A DNA stretch of 64,000 nucleotides from contig NZ_FMAQ01000005.1 in NCBI RefSeq assembly GCF_900094945.1, positions 58,402 through 122,401 on the forward strand, given 5' to 3'. Under the pieces are notes generated by a model. The model saw only the letters and a list, made by a program, of their open reading frames with translations, made no database searches and was not told where the DNA came from. The position numbers were made by a program, and so were the translations under genes. Origin of the DNA: Gilliamella bombicola. GTDB taxonomy: Bacteria; Pseudomonadota; Gammaproteobacteria; Enterobacterales; Orbaceae. Positions 1-8,907 of this stretch are shown here, in pieces; position 1 is the first letter of the stretch; the number at the start of each line of letters is the position of its first letter.

Positions 1-1069
1 TTGCACTGTTATTTTCTAATGGATTTAACCGACTAATTTTATTTTTTAGTTTACCTCTATTTTCATAATGATAAAACGAGGTAGTTTGTGCAGCAGGGCA
101 AGCAGAAAGAGTAACTAACGCAATATTAACATCGGGTTGTATTTTATCAATAGTCGATAATGCAACCTTTTTACTACTTGATAAACGATTAGGTAAACGT
201 GTCATACGTTTTTCGTATGCATCAGCTTCTTGTTCGGTCATTGAATACCAATCAGAATTTAAGTATTGATTAATGGAGGCTTGAGATTCCATCAATGTCA
301 ATGTCATTGAGGCTGAATTGTCAAATATCATAACCATTTTAGGCTTGTCAGTATTATTTGCAATTTCTTCACGAGTAATACAATTTTTAGGTGCTGGCTC
401 TGGTATCGGTTCAGGCTCCGATTTTACAACGGGTTGTTCCTCTTTAGGTAGCTCAACAACTGGATCTGGTTTCTGTTCTTCAACAGGCAGAGTAATGACA
501 GGTTCAACATCAGCAATCACTGGCTTTTCTTTTCCATATGGACAAAATAAATACCAAAGAATACCCAGTAACCCAAGGATTAATAAGGCTAAAAGTAAAA
601 AATGCCACCAACGCCAAAATGATTTTGGTGGAATAACTGGGACTGGTGCAGGTAAAATGGGATCTTCAAAGATATTGACAATAACTGGGTCATCATTAAT
701 CACATAAATATGGTTACCTAAACTTTTAATTCTAGGTAACCATGATGAAATAAATGTCCGCTGCTCAGCAGTGATTGACATTAACTTAACCGTAGCTTCA
801 ATATCGTTAATACGATTTTGTAACGTTTTTTCTATCTTAGCTTTATGTGATTGATCGCTAATTTCACTCAATAAGATAGGCTGCCCTTCTAAAGGGCTGT
901 ACCATCCAATATATTGATTATCATCAATCAACCTTGGTATAGCTAAGATCGAAAAAGTACGTTCAGTTAAATGCGGTTTTAGCAATGCTAACAAAGAATT
1001 ATATTGATCGAATAAAGACATCTTTTCAGAATGATTATGATCAAAAATAATTCTTGTTATTCGCTGCAT
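1..1069 (-). CDS. SrfA-like N-domain / vWA membrane protein (3' end outside window)
   Basis: This reading frame is open from an ATG at 1069 to the left edge (about 356 residues seen), so the C-terminus is missing. Order of parts: a cytosolic N-domain (about 1-150), a Trp-rich start to one membrane helix (about 150-175), a Pro/Glu linker (about 180-235), then a vWA-like domain with a MIDAS-type motif FDNSASM near residue 250. The N-domain shares LAIP...WYxP and a following Lys/Glu-rich helix with SrfA, the first gene of the same operon. It lies 64 bp downstream of a lipoprotein gene. The vWA domain would lie in the periplasm, where it probably binds a metal ion and a protein partner. No exact family name is recognised. 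Confidence 0.8.
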   Translation of the reverse strand, partial: MQRITRIIFDHNHSEKMSLFDQYNSLLALLKPHLTERTFSILAIPRLIDDNQYIGWYSPLEGQPILLSEISDQSHKAKIEKTLQNRINDIEATVKLMSITAEQRTFISSWLPRIKSLGNHIYVINDDPVIVNIFEDPILPAPVPVIPPKSFWRWWHFLLLALLILGLLGILWYLFCPYGKEKPVIADVEPVITLPVEEQKPDPVVELPKEEQPVVKSEPEPIPEPAPKNCITREEIANNTDKPKMVMIFDNSASMTLTLMESQASINQYLNSDWYSMTEQEADAYEKRMTRLPNRLSSSKKVALSTIDKIQPDVNIALVTLSACPAAQTTSFYHYENRGKLKNKISRLNPLENNSA

Positions 1070-1133
1070 TGCTAATTCATTCCCTTTTATTTAGCTTCTG
1101 TTTTATTTAAACATTGATTTAGTAAAAATATAT

Positions 1134-1616
1134 TTATATATTCAGTGCTTTTTGCAATTGTTGCAGCTTTTTATTTAACTTTTCAAGCTCAACTTGTTTT
1201 TCAAGTTCAGAACTATTTGAATTGTTGACCTTATTTAGTTGCTGTTCAATATCTTTTACTTGAGCCTGCAAATCGTCACGACCTTTGGCTTTTTGTTTTA
1301 CTTCATTTGTCAGTTTAGTTAAATCAGTTTTCAACTTTTGCTGCTGTGCCTGTTTTTGTTTAATGCTTAACGAGGTGGCATTTTTTTGCTTCTCGATGGT
1401 GGCATAAATCTCTTTAAACTGCTGATTAGCTCTTACTTCATTTTCTAGAATTTGTTTTTTCTGATCAATTCGAGCCTGATAATTGCCTGAATAATTACAG
1501 CTGATTTTATCCATAATTCCAATATTGGTATTAGTCGGATCGCACTGTTCGGGCGTTGTTGAACAACCAGCTAAAAAAATAAGCGGGCTGAGTAATAGAA
1601 GGTATCTTTTTTTCAT
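1134..1616 (-). CDS. Coiled-coil lipoprotein
   Basis: A 160-residue lipoprotein. The signal peptide ends in a clear lipobox (LAGC, Cys18), so the mature protein should be lipidated. After about 30 residues the chain is almost entirely Lys/Gln/Glu/Leu-rich heptad sequence, a long coiled coil from about residue 50 to 155. The residue after the acylated Cys is Ser, which favours outer-membrane sorting. It follows another lipoprotein gene with a 2-bp gap, so the two are co-transcribed and probably act together as a periplasmic spacer or tether in the Srf/Tag-like operon. No named family is recognised. Confidence 0.85.
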   Translation of the reverse strand: MKKRYLLLLSPLIFLAGCSTTPEQCDPTNTNIGIMDKISCNYSGNYQARIDQKKQILENEVRANQQFKEIYATIEKQKNATSLSIKQKQAQQQKLKTDLTKLTNEVKQKAKGRDDLQAQVKDIEQQLNKVNNSNSSELEKQVELEKLNKKLQQLQKALNI

Positions 1617-1618
1617 AA

Positions 1619-2311
1619 TTAGCTCACCTTAACTGCTGAACGTTGTTTGGTAACAAGATTAATTTGATTTTCAAGTACTGATATTTGTTTATGCAATTGA
1701 CTAATTTGTTGATCCAGCCTTGATACTCTAACACCTGATTGTCGTTCTTGAGAAGATATTGAAACCCAATCATTCTCAACTTTTTTCATGCTTTTTAATT
1801 TGTCTCTTAAATAAGCGATATTTGCATCAATTTGTGTCAAATCATTTTGTGCTTGTTTTTTATTTAATGTGTCATTTTTTATTTGATTATTTAATACTTT
1901 CAGTGTTGCTAAATTCTTATCTAATACTGCTTTAGCTGTTTCGGTCACCGCTTGTACTTCGTAAGTGTTCTTTTGAACGTCTTGAATATAAACATCTAGA
2001 CGCATCTCATCATCAGCATATTCAGCCCGTTTACTGTCAAGATAATAGTTAGCCCCCATCATCACACCACAACCAACAGCCGCAGACGCAAGACATACTC
2101 CTGTTTTTCCACCAGCTAACATACAGCCAATACCACCTAAACCAGCACCGATAGCACAAGATTGCCAAGCTGATTTGCTAAAAAACTTAGCTGTATTGCT
2201 TTTTGTTAATGCAGGATCGACATTTCTAGAACTTACTCCTCCAGAGCCTTGACACCCTGTTAAAATAAGCGATATACACAAAGTCAGTGTTACTATAATT
2301 TTATTCATCAT
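1619..2311 (-). CDS. TagQ-like lipoprotein with glycine-rich segment
   Basis: A 230-residue lipoprotein with signal peptide and lipobox LTGC (Cys20). A Gly/Ala/Cys-rich stretch around residues 54-90 resembles a glycine-zipper membrane-associating segment, and residues 95-225 are coiled coil. Its start overlaps the stop of the upstream SUMF1-type gene by 4 bp (ATGA), so translation is coupled. In Pseudomonas type VI secretion loci the outer-membrane lipoprotein TagQ sits next to TagR, TagS and TagT. This gene holds the same place, and I infer the same role of anchoring the SUMF1 protein at the outer membrane. The sequence match to TagQ itself was not tested. Confidence 0.75.
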   Translation of the reverse strand: MMNKIIVTLTLCISLILTGCQGSGGVSSRNVDPALTKSNTAKFFSKSAWQSCAIGAGLGGIGCMLAGGKTGVCLASAAVGCGVMMGANYYLDSKRAEYADDEMRLDVYIQDVQKNTYEVQAVTETAKAVLDKNLATLKVLNNQIKNDTLNKKQAQNDLTQIDANIAYLRDKLKSMKKVENDWVSISSQERQSGVRVSRLDQQISQLHKQISVLENQINLVTKQRSAVKVS

Positions 2312-3891
2312 TTTTTTCCTTTTATCTCATTACACGTTTGTAGCCAAGCTGTCCGCTCGATCTTCCCCGATTCAATATATTGATTAATATGTTTGAAATA
2401 GAGTTTTAAATAATCGCTCATATTCGCTTTACCGCTATTTTCGAGAATAAATTGCGTTGATTTAACTTGATCATTAATCGTATTTTTCTCGTAATTTGAC
2501 GCTGTATTAACAATCGTGTCGGAATAATATTTTAATATAAAGTCCCTAGCACTTTTAGACTCATCAACGACTTGTTTTAAATTATCAAGCTTCACTTTTG
2601 AGCACATATTGTCATCGGTTACAGTATCTGCCTCTTTTGAATCACAAACTTCATTAATCATTGTTTTATATAAATTATCATTATACTCAAACTTGCCATT
2701 CAAATCTGAAACATTAGCGCACAAAAATGCACCTAATTGTAATGCAGATTGAATAGAACGATCTCGTTGCTCATCACGCGCTTGATTGGCGCTACGTAAA
2801 AGTGTATTGAGTTGATTTAATTCTTTTTTTGTTTTTTCATCTTCAACTTGTTTAGTGATTTTTTCAAGTTCACCGACAACATTACCATTTTTTGTGCTAT
2901 CAGTTTCACTGCCTAATTCACTCCATTCTTTGTCCAGTTCTTTTATTTTGTCATTCGAATTCATCACTTCAGTTGTATAAACTAAACGAAATCCAACATC
3001 TTTACTTTTATAAGCATTTTTATCATCATAGAAAGGCTTTTCAGTACGAAAAGCACTGGTAGTTGAAGATTCGGGCGTTAAATAGCTGCCCCCACGCACA
3101 ATCATTCCGCCTTGTTGACCGTGGTAGCGATCAAGTTTATTCATTCTAAACGAATCAAACATCATTTCGCTCGCATTACCTAAAATATCATACAGATCTA
3201 GGGGATTAGGATCTAACCTACCAATAAGTTGCAATTTACCATTAGCAGACTTGGCACCAGAAAACCACGCATAATTTTCAAGATTTTTAGTCATAGGAAA
3301 CCGTGATTCACGAAATTCTGATTCTGTCACTTTTGAACCACCCCGAGCGGCATATTCCCATTCCGTATTATTGGGTAAACGGACATAACCATTCGGTAAA
3401 TTTATTGATTTTATTTTTGACTGGTTTGCAAGTAACCAACGATTATATTTATCTGTAAAAGCGATAGCATCAAACCAGCTAATATCGGTGATAGGAAAGG
3501 AAAGACTTATTTTAGGAGTTGGACAAGTATCATTCATGACGGATTGATATTGCAATGCGGTGATCTCATATTTACCTATCAAATAATAGCGCTCTTTACC
3601 TGCATCAGAAAAGCTACCAGCAATATAATTGGGCGTGGCATACTCGGCAAAACCGAGCTCTTTTTGATTACTTCCTAAAATGACTTTGACATCATCTAGC
3701 GGTTTATCGGTAGGGGTAAATACCTTTTTCATCACTAAACTACCATCACATGGCATAGGTAAAATAACATCATCTTTTGTAGGCTTGGGATTATAAAATT
3801 TACTATCCCAAGGTTCAGCAAAGCTTAATGCCGGTAGTAAGCTAATTGTAGCCAATCCCCAACAAGCTAATCGGATATAATTATGCTTCAC
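2308..3891 (-). CDS. TagR-like SUMF1/FGE-fold periplasmic protein
   Basis: A 527-residue protein from a GTG at 3891. That start gives a clean signal peptide (MKHNYIRLACWGL, cleavage near SFA-EP) and only an 11-bp overlap with the upstream permease gene. A longer reading begins at GTG 3924 but puts 11 charged residues before the signal. Residues about 30-310 are a formylglycine-generating-enzyme (SUMF1) fold, with ISWFDAIAF, RLPNNTEWEYAARGG, RGGSYL and VGFRLVY. The Cys pair used by true FGE enzymes is absent from the RGGSYL...FR segment, so it is probably a binding fold and not an enzyme. The C-terminal half is helical. TagR of the T6SS threonine-phosphorylation pathway has this fold and context. 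Confidence 0.85.
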   Translation of the reverse strand: MKHNYIRLACWGLATISLLPALSFAEPWDSKFYNPKPTKDDVILPMPCDGSLVMKKVFTPTDKPLDDVKVILGSNQKELGFAEYATPNYIAGSFSDAGKERYYLIGKYEITALQYQSVMNDTCPTPKISLSFPITDISWFDAIAFTDKYNRWLLANQSKIKSINLPNGYVRLPNNTEWEYAARGGSKVTESEFRESRFPMTKNLENYAWFSGAKSANGKLQLIGRLDPNPLDLYDILGNASEMMFDSFRMNKLDRYHGQQGGMIVRGGSYLTPESSTTSAFRTEKPFYDDKNAYKSKDVGFRLVYTTEVMNSNDKIKELDKEWSELGSETDSTKNGNVVGELEKITKQVEDEKTKKELNQLNTLLRSANQARDEQRDRSIQSALQLGAFLCANVSDLNGKFEYNDNLYKTMINEVCDSKEADTVTDDNMCSKVKLDNLKQVVDESKSARDFILKYYSDTIVNTASNYEKNTINDQVKSTQFILENSGKANMSDYLKLYFKHINQYIESGKIERTAWLQTCNEIKGKK

Positions 3892-5104
3892 GTAAGCTTT
3901 CTGCTGGTTGAATTTGAATAGCACCTCGCCCTCCTATAACCACAATGCCCGCTGAAATAAATAAAGTCAGTAAAAATGCAATAATAAGATGATAAAATTG
4001 TAATTGACTCACAACCGATTGTGAAAGCAAATTTTTACCTAACACTAAATTAAAAGCACAATTTCCTACCGCAAACAGCCCACAAGAGATTATAAAAGCA
4101 AAACAGCTCAAAATCATTGCTTGATTAATTAAATAAAGCATAATGCCTTTCGAGCGAAATCCAAGTAATCGCATAAAAGCAATATCTTTGCGTTTACGTT
4201 CAATATTCGATAAAAATGCCCCAGTAAATGATAAAACACATCCCAATACTGCCGTAATGGCAATAACGCTAAAAATAAAATTAAGCACTCGATCGATTGC
4301 TTGCATATTTTCAATTGCATTAGCCTCGGTACGCGTTTCTATATGTTTTTCTCGTAATTTAAATGCTAATGGAGCCACATTATCCAGTGAGTTTGCATAA
4401 ATACGGGCCCGCGCAAACGACGTATGGTGAGGTGGATTTAATTGTCCAGTAGAAGTCACAAAAACATCACTTTGATAACCATCATAATAATTTTCCATCT
4501 CAATTAGTAAATCTAAAGAGACAAAAGCCGCTGCACGGCTATAACGATTTTCGGGAATAATACCTACCACTTCTAATTGTGTCATTCCTTTTTCAAGTTT
4601 TCCATCAAGCTGCCTTGTGATCACCATTTTCACACGACTTCCCATCGTGACTTGCATTTTTTCGGCCGATAATGAACTTAATAAAATTTGCTTTTTATTA
4701 TTAGGTAATGGCAAATTTTTTGTTATTGGATCATCTTTAGCCGTGGGAATAATTTCGGCATTATTAACAAAATGGCTAGCATCTTTCATTAAATCAGCTT
4801 GTGTATTTAATGAACGTGTGAGTGGAATAACAAAAGCTGTTTCAGGTTGCTGTTTTATCCACTCAAACATTTCATCTTTAAGTTGCAAATTCCCCACAAT
4901 TTTTATTTCTAAATTTTGCGGATCACTGAGTAATTGCTCTCGAAGCTGTGAAACAACACCGTATTTTAAACTAAATAACAATAATAATGGCGTAATCACT
5001 GATATTACTGAGGCAATAATACAAAATGATACTTTTTTGTCATACCATAAGTCCGCTAACGATAAACGAGTAACAAGTAACCATTTTGATATTGCTTTAG
5101 TCAT
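3881..5104 (-). CDS. TagS-like FtsX/MacB-type ABC permease
   Basis: A 407-residue inner-membrane protein with one N-terminal helix (about 24-46), a large extracytoplasmic domain (about 50-265), and three C-terminal helices (about 268-300, 325-350, 368-392). This is the FtsX/MacB/LolC layout of ABC systems that work mechanically in the periplasm and do not move a substrate across the bilayer. Its ATPase is encoded 3 bp upstream. In T6SS phosphorylation clusters the equivalent pair is TagT/TagS. The family call is certain; the TagS equivalence is inferred from gene order. Confidence 0.85.
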   Translation of the reverse strand: MTKAISKWLLVTRLSLADLWYDKKVSFCIIASVISVITPLLLLFSLKYGVVSQLREQLLSDPQNLEIKIVGNLQLKDEMFEWIKQQPETAFVIPLTRSLNTQADLMKDASHFVNNAEIIPTAKDDPITKNLPLPNNKKQILLSSLSAEKMQVTMGSRVKMVITRQLDGKLEKGMTQLEVVGIIPENRYSRAAAFVSLDLLIEMENYYDGYQSDVFVTSTGQLNPPHHTSFARARIYANSLDNVAPLAFKLREKHIETRTEANAIENMQAIDRVLNFIFSVIAITAVLGCVLSFTGAFLSNIERKRKDIAFMRLLGFRSKGIMLYLINQAMILSCFAFIISCGLFAVGNCAFNLVLGKNLLSQSVVSQLQFYHLIIAFLLTLFISAGIVVIGGRGAIQIQPAESLREA

Positions 5105-5107
5105 TTT

Positions 5108-5824
5108 TTACGCCTTATCTTGTAACGGTGAAAATTCTGAGGATTGTGGCGAGGTTAACTTGGCTGATAACGTCAATAACCCTTTGTTAGCTATACATTG
5201 CAAGTCATGTGTGACAATCATGGCAGTAATATTATCTTGCTGAGCTTGCTCAATAATTAAATCAAACAGTAAATTCGCATTATAGGGATCCAATGCCGAA
5301 GTCGGCTCATCGGCAAGTAATAACGCGGGTTTATGAATAATCGAACGAATAAAAGAAGCTCGTTGCCTTTCACCAATGGATAACTGTTTAGGGTGTTTAT
5401 TGAGCAAATGTGCGATATTGAGTTTTTGCACTAGATAATCAAACCGGCTATTATCCACTTTTTTTTGTAATAACTTTAATGATAATAAAATGTTGTCACG
5501 AATCGTCAAAAATGGCAGTAATCCACCTGTTTGCAGCATAAAGCCTAAATATTGAGCGCGAATATCAGCAAGTTCATCGATTTTATCTTGCTTGATTAGC
5601 GTTGCGATATCAATATCATAATTATCAACAACTAAGTTATAACTATCAATGTGGTCTGGTTTTAATATCATTCCCACCATTTCAAGTAGCGTGCTTTTAC
5701 CTGCACCACTATCGCCTTGAATAACAACAACGTCACCTGCTTTGACAGTAAGCTTTGGCAGGCAAACGCTAAAAAAGGATTTACCTGTTGAGCGTGAAAT
5801 CGATAATTGCTTAATATTTAACAT
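5108..5824 (-). CDS. TagT/LolD-like ABC transporter ATPase
   Basis: A 238-residue ABC ATPase with Walker A GDSGAGKST (37-45), a Q-loop in MLQTGG near 97, signature LSIGE (148-152), Walker B LLLADEP (168-174) and the switch His in VTHD (206). It belongs to the MacB/LolD/FtsE group that pairs with FtsX-type permeases, and such a permease is the next gene. The start is 1 bp after the stop of the upstream vWA gene. It would power the adjacent permease in the inner membrane. Confidence 0.9.
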   Translation of the reverse strand: MLNIKQLSISRSTGKSFFSVCLPKLTVKAGDVVVIQGDSGAGKSTLLEMVGMILKPDHIDSYNLVVDNYDIDIATLIKQDKIDELADIRAQYLGFMLQTGGLLPFLTIRDNILLSLKLLQKKVDNSRFDYLVQKLNIAHLLNKHPKQLSIGERQRASFIRSIIHKPALLLADEPTSALDPYNANLLFDLIIEQAQQDNITAMIVTHDLQCIANKGLLTLSAKLTSPQSSEFSPLQDKA

Positions 5825-5825
5825 A

Positions 5826-7790
5826 TTATGGCAACATTTCTAATGGTATAGGATACACATTTTCACGCGGATCACTGCCGTCAGCTAATGAAATCCAACG
5901 ATCGACATCCGCATTACATTTTTGATAATAGCGAATTTTACTGTTTAAATTACGGATAAATTTTTCTTGTTCAAGCCCACTCATACTTTTCCATGTATCT
6001 TGATCAAGTCCAGTGACATCGCTTTTATAAGGGATATTATCTAAATATTCACCCAGCAAACCTAAGTCAGCAATTTTTGTGACAGAATCGGATTTTAATT
6101 TACTTGGATCTTGCCCCATTGCCGCAGCAACAGAACGAAGCTGAGAGAACATATCATCGGCTGAAATCAATCCATCATTAGCCGCATTAGCGATTTTGCT
6201 AACCACGTCGCTCAAATCACTCAGTTGCGATTTTGTTAATAATATACGTGGCTCTGCTGTTGGAATAGTTGGTTTGACAAAATCTTTATCGGTAATCCAT
6301 GCTTTAAAAACTGACGGTGCTTGAGTGCCCTTAACATCCCCCAAATAAGCCAGTTGCATTGCCTTGCTTAGTAGCAATGCATCTTTTAACATGTCTGAGT
6401 TATCATCTTTTGCATTGATGGCATTACCAACAGAAGCTTCACCTTTATAAGCAAGTTTAACTTGTTCAGACAATGCTTTTGCTAGCAAATCAACTTTTTG
6501 ACCAAACTCATTTACATCACCTGCATTCACTGGGTAATAAAGTGATTTATGAATAAAATCGTTATACGTTAAGTCCGAATATTGTTCTGCCGCAATTTGA
6601 TGATCTTTTGCACCACTTGGCGTTTTTAAATGTAATGCATAAATCGCAACACCTTTATGCTGAGCTTCAAGTCTTAATTGCGCTGCATCCATGCCAGTGC
6701 TAGAGAGCTTATCATCACCAGGAATTGCACTCGCATCTGTTATTAAAATCATATAACGCGCACCAAAACTATTCCAATTAATATCATTTAATGCTTGAGC
6801 AACACCCGCATAAGAGTCTTCAGCAAAATACGAGGTAGAAACGGTAGCTTGTTTAAGCGAAGAACTCAGTTGTTTAAAATCTTCCTTATCTTTAACTTTA
6901 TTAGGATCCGCAAAAATTTTGGTCACAAATTCAAGCTTATCTGATGCCTTTAAGCTTGACCGAAAGGAAACCAATCCAAACTTAACTTGATTTTGCAAAT
7001 TCTCTTTTTCAATATGTTGATAAACTCGCTCTACCGCTTCCTTAGTCCTTGAAATATAAGGATCCATAGAAATAGTCGAGTCAATAACAAACACTATGGC
7101 GGCTTTAAAAGGGGCTACTTGGTTGGCACTATCATCAGTCGTTTGGGTAGTTGTTGGTTTTGTGTTATTTTTTATCAATGATTCTTGTTTACTGACTGAG
7201 GCAACTTCTAACACTCGCTCATAAAACCCTTGCCCATTCATCACTTCCTCACCTTGTAAAATAGGTAATAAATAGAAGTTACTTTTAAAATCAACGAACT
7301 CTTTAGGTTCTTGAGCCACCACGTCTGAAGCGGGTTTATTGGCTTTTAATGCATCACGAATAGGTTTTAATAAAGCTTCAGGCTTGTCTGCATCCACAAT
7401 TGCTGTTAATGAGGCCTTATCTTTAAAAAAGAGCAAAGGATCACGATCCACTGGATTTGTAAAAACCAATGTCATTTGCATATTCCAAGCTATCGCACAT
7501 GAATTATTAATCCAACCAATGGTTTTTCCGTAAGAATCTGGACCAACACTAAGCCACTCTTGATTATTGTCATTTTTGCGTTCATAAACATAATAACGGG
7601 AAAATGCAGGCAAGGATTTGCCTGTAGCATCGGTAATATTGTTTTTTAATTCACACGTTGGGGTACTTAATACTCGTTGGTATAGGGTTGTTTTTCCAGC
7701 CTGTTTAAGTGGCTCAGTTGCAAACCCTATCAAAGGTAAGCATGTTAGACCTAGTGTGCAAATGAGTTTCGAGATAGCTAGCTTATTCAT
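5826..7790 (-). CDS. Periplasmic vWA-domain protein (PpkA C-terminal-like)
   Basis: A 654-residue exported protein with a signal peptide ending near GFA-TE (residue 25). Residues about 30-110 look like an SH3-type beta domain (LPAFSRYYVYER, WLSVG, GWIN), followed by LVFTNP and LLFFKDK. A vWA domain begins near residue 228 with MIDAS motif VIDSTISMD and continues to about 440, and the C-terminal 200 residues are helical. From memory, the SH3-like plus vWA arrangement resembles the periplasmic half of the T6SS kinase PpkA, without the kinase. The ABC/TagR-like genes follow directly, which supports a role as the sensor or ligand-binding part. The RBS lies just upstream of ATG 7790. Confidence 0.8.
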   Translation of the reverse strand: MNKLAISKLICTLGLTCLPLIGFATEPLKQAGKTTLYQRVLSTPTCELKNNITDATGKSLPAFSRYYVYERKNDNNQEWLSVGPDSYGKTIGWINNSCAIAWNMQMTLVFTNPVDRDPLLFFKDKASLTAIVDADKPEALLKPIRDALKANKPASDVVAQEPKEFVDFKSNFYLLPILQGEEVMNGQGFYERVLEVASVSKQESLIKNNTKPTTTQTTDDSANQVAPFKAAIVFVIDSTISMDPYISRTKEAVERVYQHIEKENLQNQVKFGLVSFRSSLKASDKLEFVTKIFADPNKVKDKEDFKQLSSSLKQATVSTSYFAEDSYAGVAQALNDINWNSFGARYMILITDASAIPGDDKLSSTGMDAAQLRLEAQHKGVAIYALHLKTPSGAKDHQIAAEQYSDLTYNDFIHKSLYYPVNAGDVNEFGQKVDLLAKALSEQVKLAYKGEASVGNAINAKDDNSDMLKDALLLSKAMQLAYLGDVKGTQAPSVFKAWITDKDFVKPTIPTAEPRILLTKSQLSDLSDVVSKIANAANDGLISADDMFSQLRSVAAAMGQDPSKLKSDSVTKIADLGLLGEYLDNIPYKSDVTGLDQDTWKSMSGLEQEKFIRNLNSKIRYYQKCNADVDRWISLADGSDPRENVYPIPLEMLP

Positions 7791-7802
7791 TCTTGCTCCT
7801 CA

Positions 7803-8801
7803 TTATTTTTGTAATTCGGTTAAACGATCTTTAACGAACGTATTATTTGCATCGTTAGTCAAAGACGTTTCATACCAATAAATAGCCGTTTCTTTATCTG
7901 CTTTAAAGCAATTATTTGCTTCATAATATTTTTCGTCATACTCTTTTGCATATAACATCGCAATTTTAGAATTAGTTTGAGCCTGATTTGCATATAACCG
8001 CTGAGCAATATTACATTTTTCAGTTTTTTTAGCTTCAGTAATGATTTGAATAATGGCATCCGTCTCTGGTTTGGTCTGTAAACATTGTTGAATAAAGGTT
8101 AAATCATCAGCAGAGGCGTTGTTCAAACTACATTGACCACTAATTTGCACTGCTGGAGTTGGTTGTGATTGATTTTTGGGAAATAAAAAATACCATGCAG
8201 CAATACCAAGTCCAATTAGCACTATACAACCGATAATAATAGCCACAATTAACCCTAGGCGACTTTTGGATTTAACTGGTTCCACTGGTATTATTTCTAG
8301 TTCTGGTTCGATAGGTTCCGCTAACGTTCCACTTTCAGGATCAAGGCTAGATTCTTCAATTAATGGTGTTTGCTCTTCAATAATAGAATCACTAACAGGA
8401 TCTGGCTGCGCTATAGTTTGCTCGTCATTCGGTAATGCGGTTTGTAAGTTTAATGCTGTTGATGCAAGAACTGAGTCAGCAATACTCACAACTCCTCCAT
8501 CAACATAATTCTCATTTTGCTTATCACGAATTTGTATAAGAAATCGAATCTGGCTTTCTTGTGATAATAAAGAGTCGACCAGCCATTCACCAATTTGTCC
8601 TGTTAATTGTCCATTATAAACGGACATATTTTCAACGGCGTGCCAGTTTTTTTCAGGACTCCATTGATTCAAACCAGATAAATAATAGCCGTCTTGATTT
8701 CGTTGTATAAGCATATCAATGTTAGAACTACCACTCCATTTTTGAGCTAAAAACTTCGCAATACCGGGTTTATAACCATCTAATTCTATTCTTAATGCCA
8801 T
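7803..8801 (-). CDS. Single-pass membrane protein of the srf operon
   Basis: A 332-residue protein. I start it at ATG 8801 because AGAGGA lies 4 bases before it; an ATG 24 bases earlier has no such site. Parts: a cytosolic N-domain (1-110), an acidic Pro/Glu/Ser linker (about 115-175), one membrane helix (about 180-207), and a C-terminal periplasmic helical domain (about 215-332) with a TPR/Sel1-like look (AIYWYETSL) and several Cys. It shares the scheme of N-domain, linker, one helix and periplasmic domain with SrfA and the last vWA gene of the operon. Family not recognised. It lies 12 bp upstream of the vWA gene and about 106 bp after srfC. Confidence 0.8.
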   Translation of the reverse strand: MALRIELDGYKPGIAKFLAQKWSGSSNIDMLIQRNQDGYYLSGLNQWSPEKNWHAVENMSVYNGQLTGQIGEWLVDSLLSQESQIRFLIQIRDKQNENYVDGGVVSIADSVLASTALNLQTALPNDEQTIAQPDPVSDSIIEEQTPLIEESSLDPESGTLAEPIEPELEIIPVEPVKSKSRLGLIVAIIIGCIVLIGLGIAAWYFLFPKNQSQPTPAVQISGQCSLNNASADDLTFIQQCLQTKPETDAIIQIITEAKKTEKCNIAQRLYANQAQTNSKIAMLYAKEYDEKYYEANNCFKADKETAIYWYETSLTNDANNTFVKDRLTELQK

Positions 8802-8907
8802 GATATCCTCTATTTTTATACTCAAATATGTAAGTACTTTTTATCTGAGCTATTGAATAGGAAAGGGCGTTTCGCTCAAAAAGACTTTCCTACTATACTT
8901 TGTTATT

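Noticed and set aside
318..707. 129-codon plus-strand reading frame
   Set aside because: It lies antisense within the vWA membrane-protein gene and its Gly/Ser/Thr-rich product mirrors the Pro/Glu linker codons on the other strand.
4617..5243. 208-codon plus-strand reading frame
   Set aside because: It is antisense to the permease and ATPase genes, which have clear family motifs; the product shows none.
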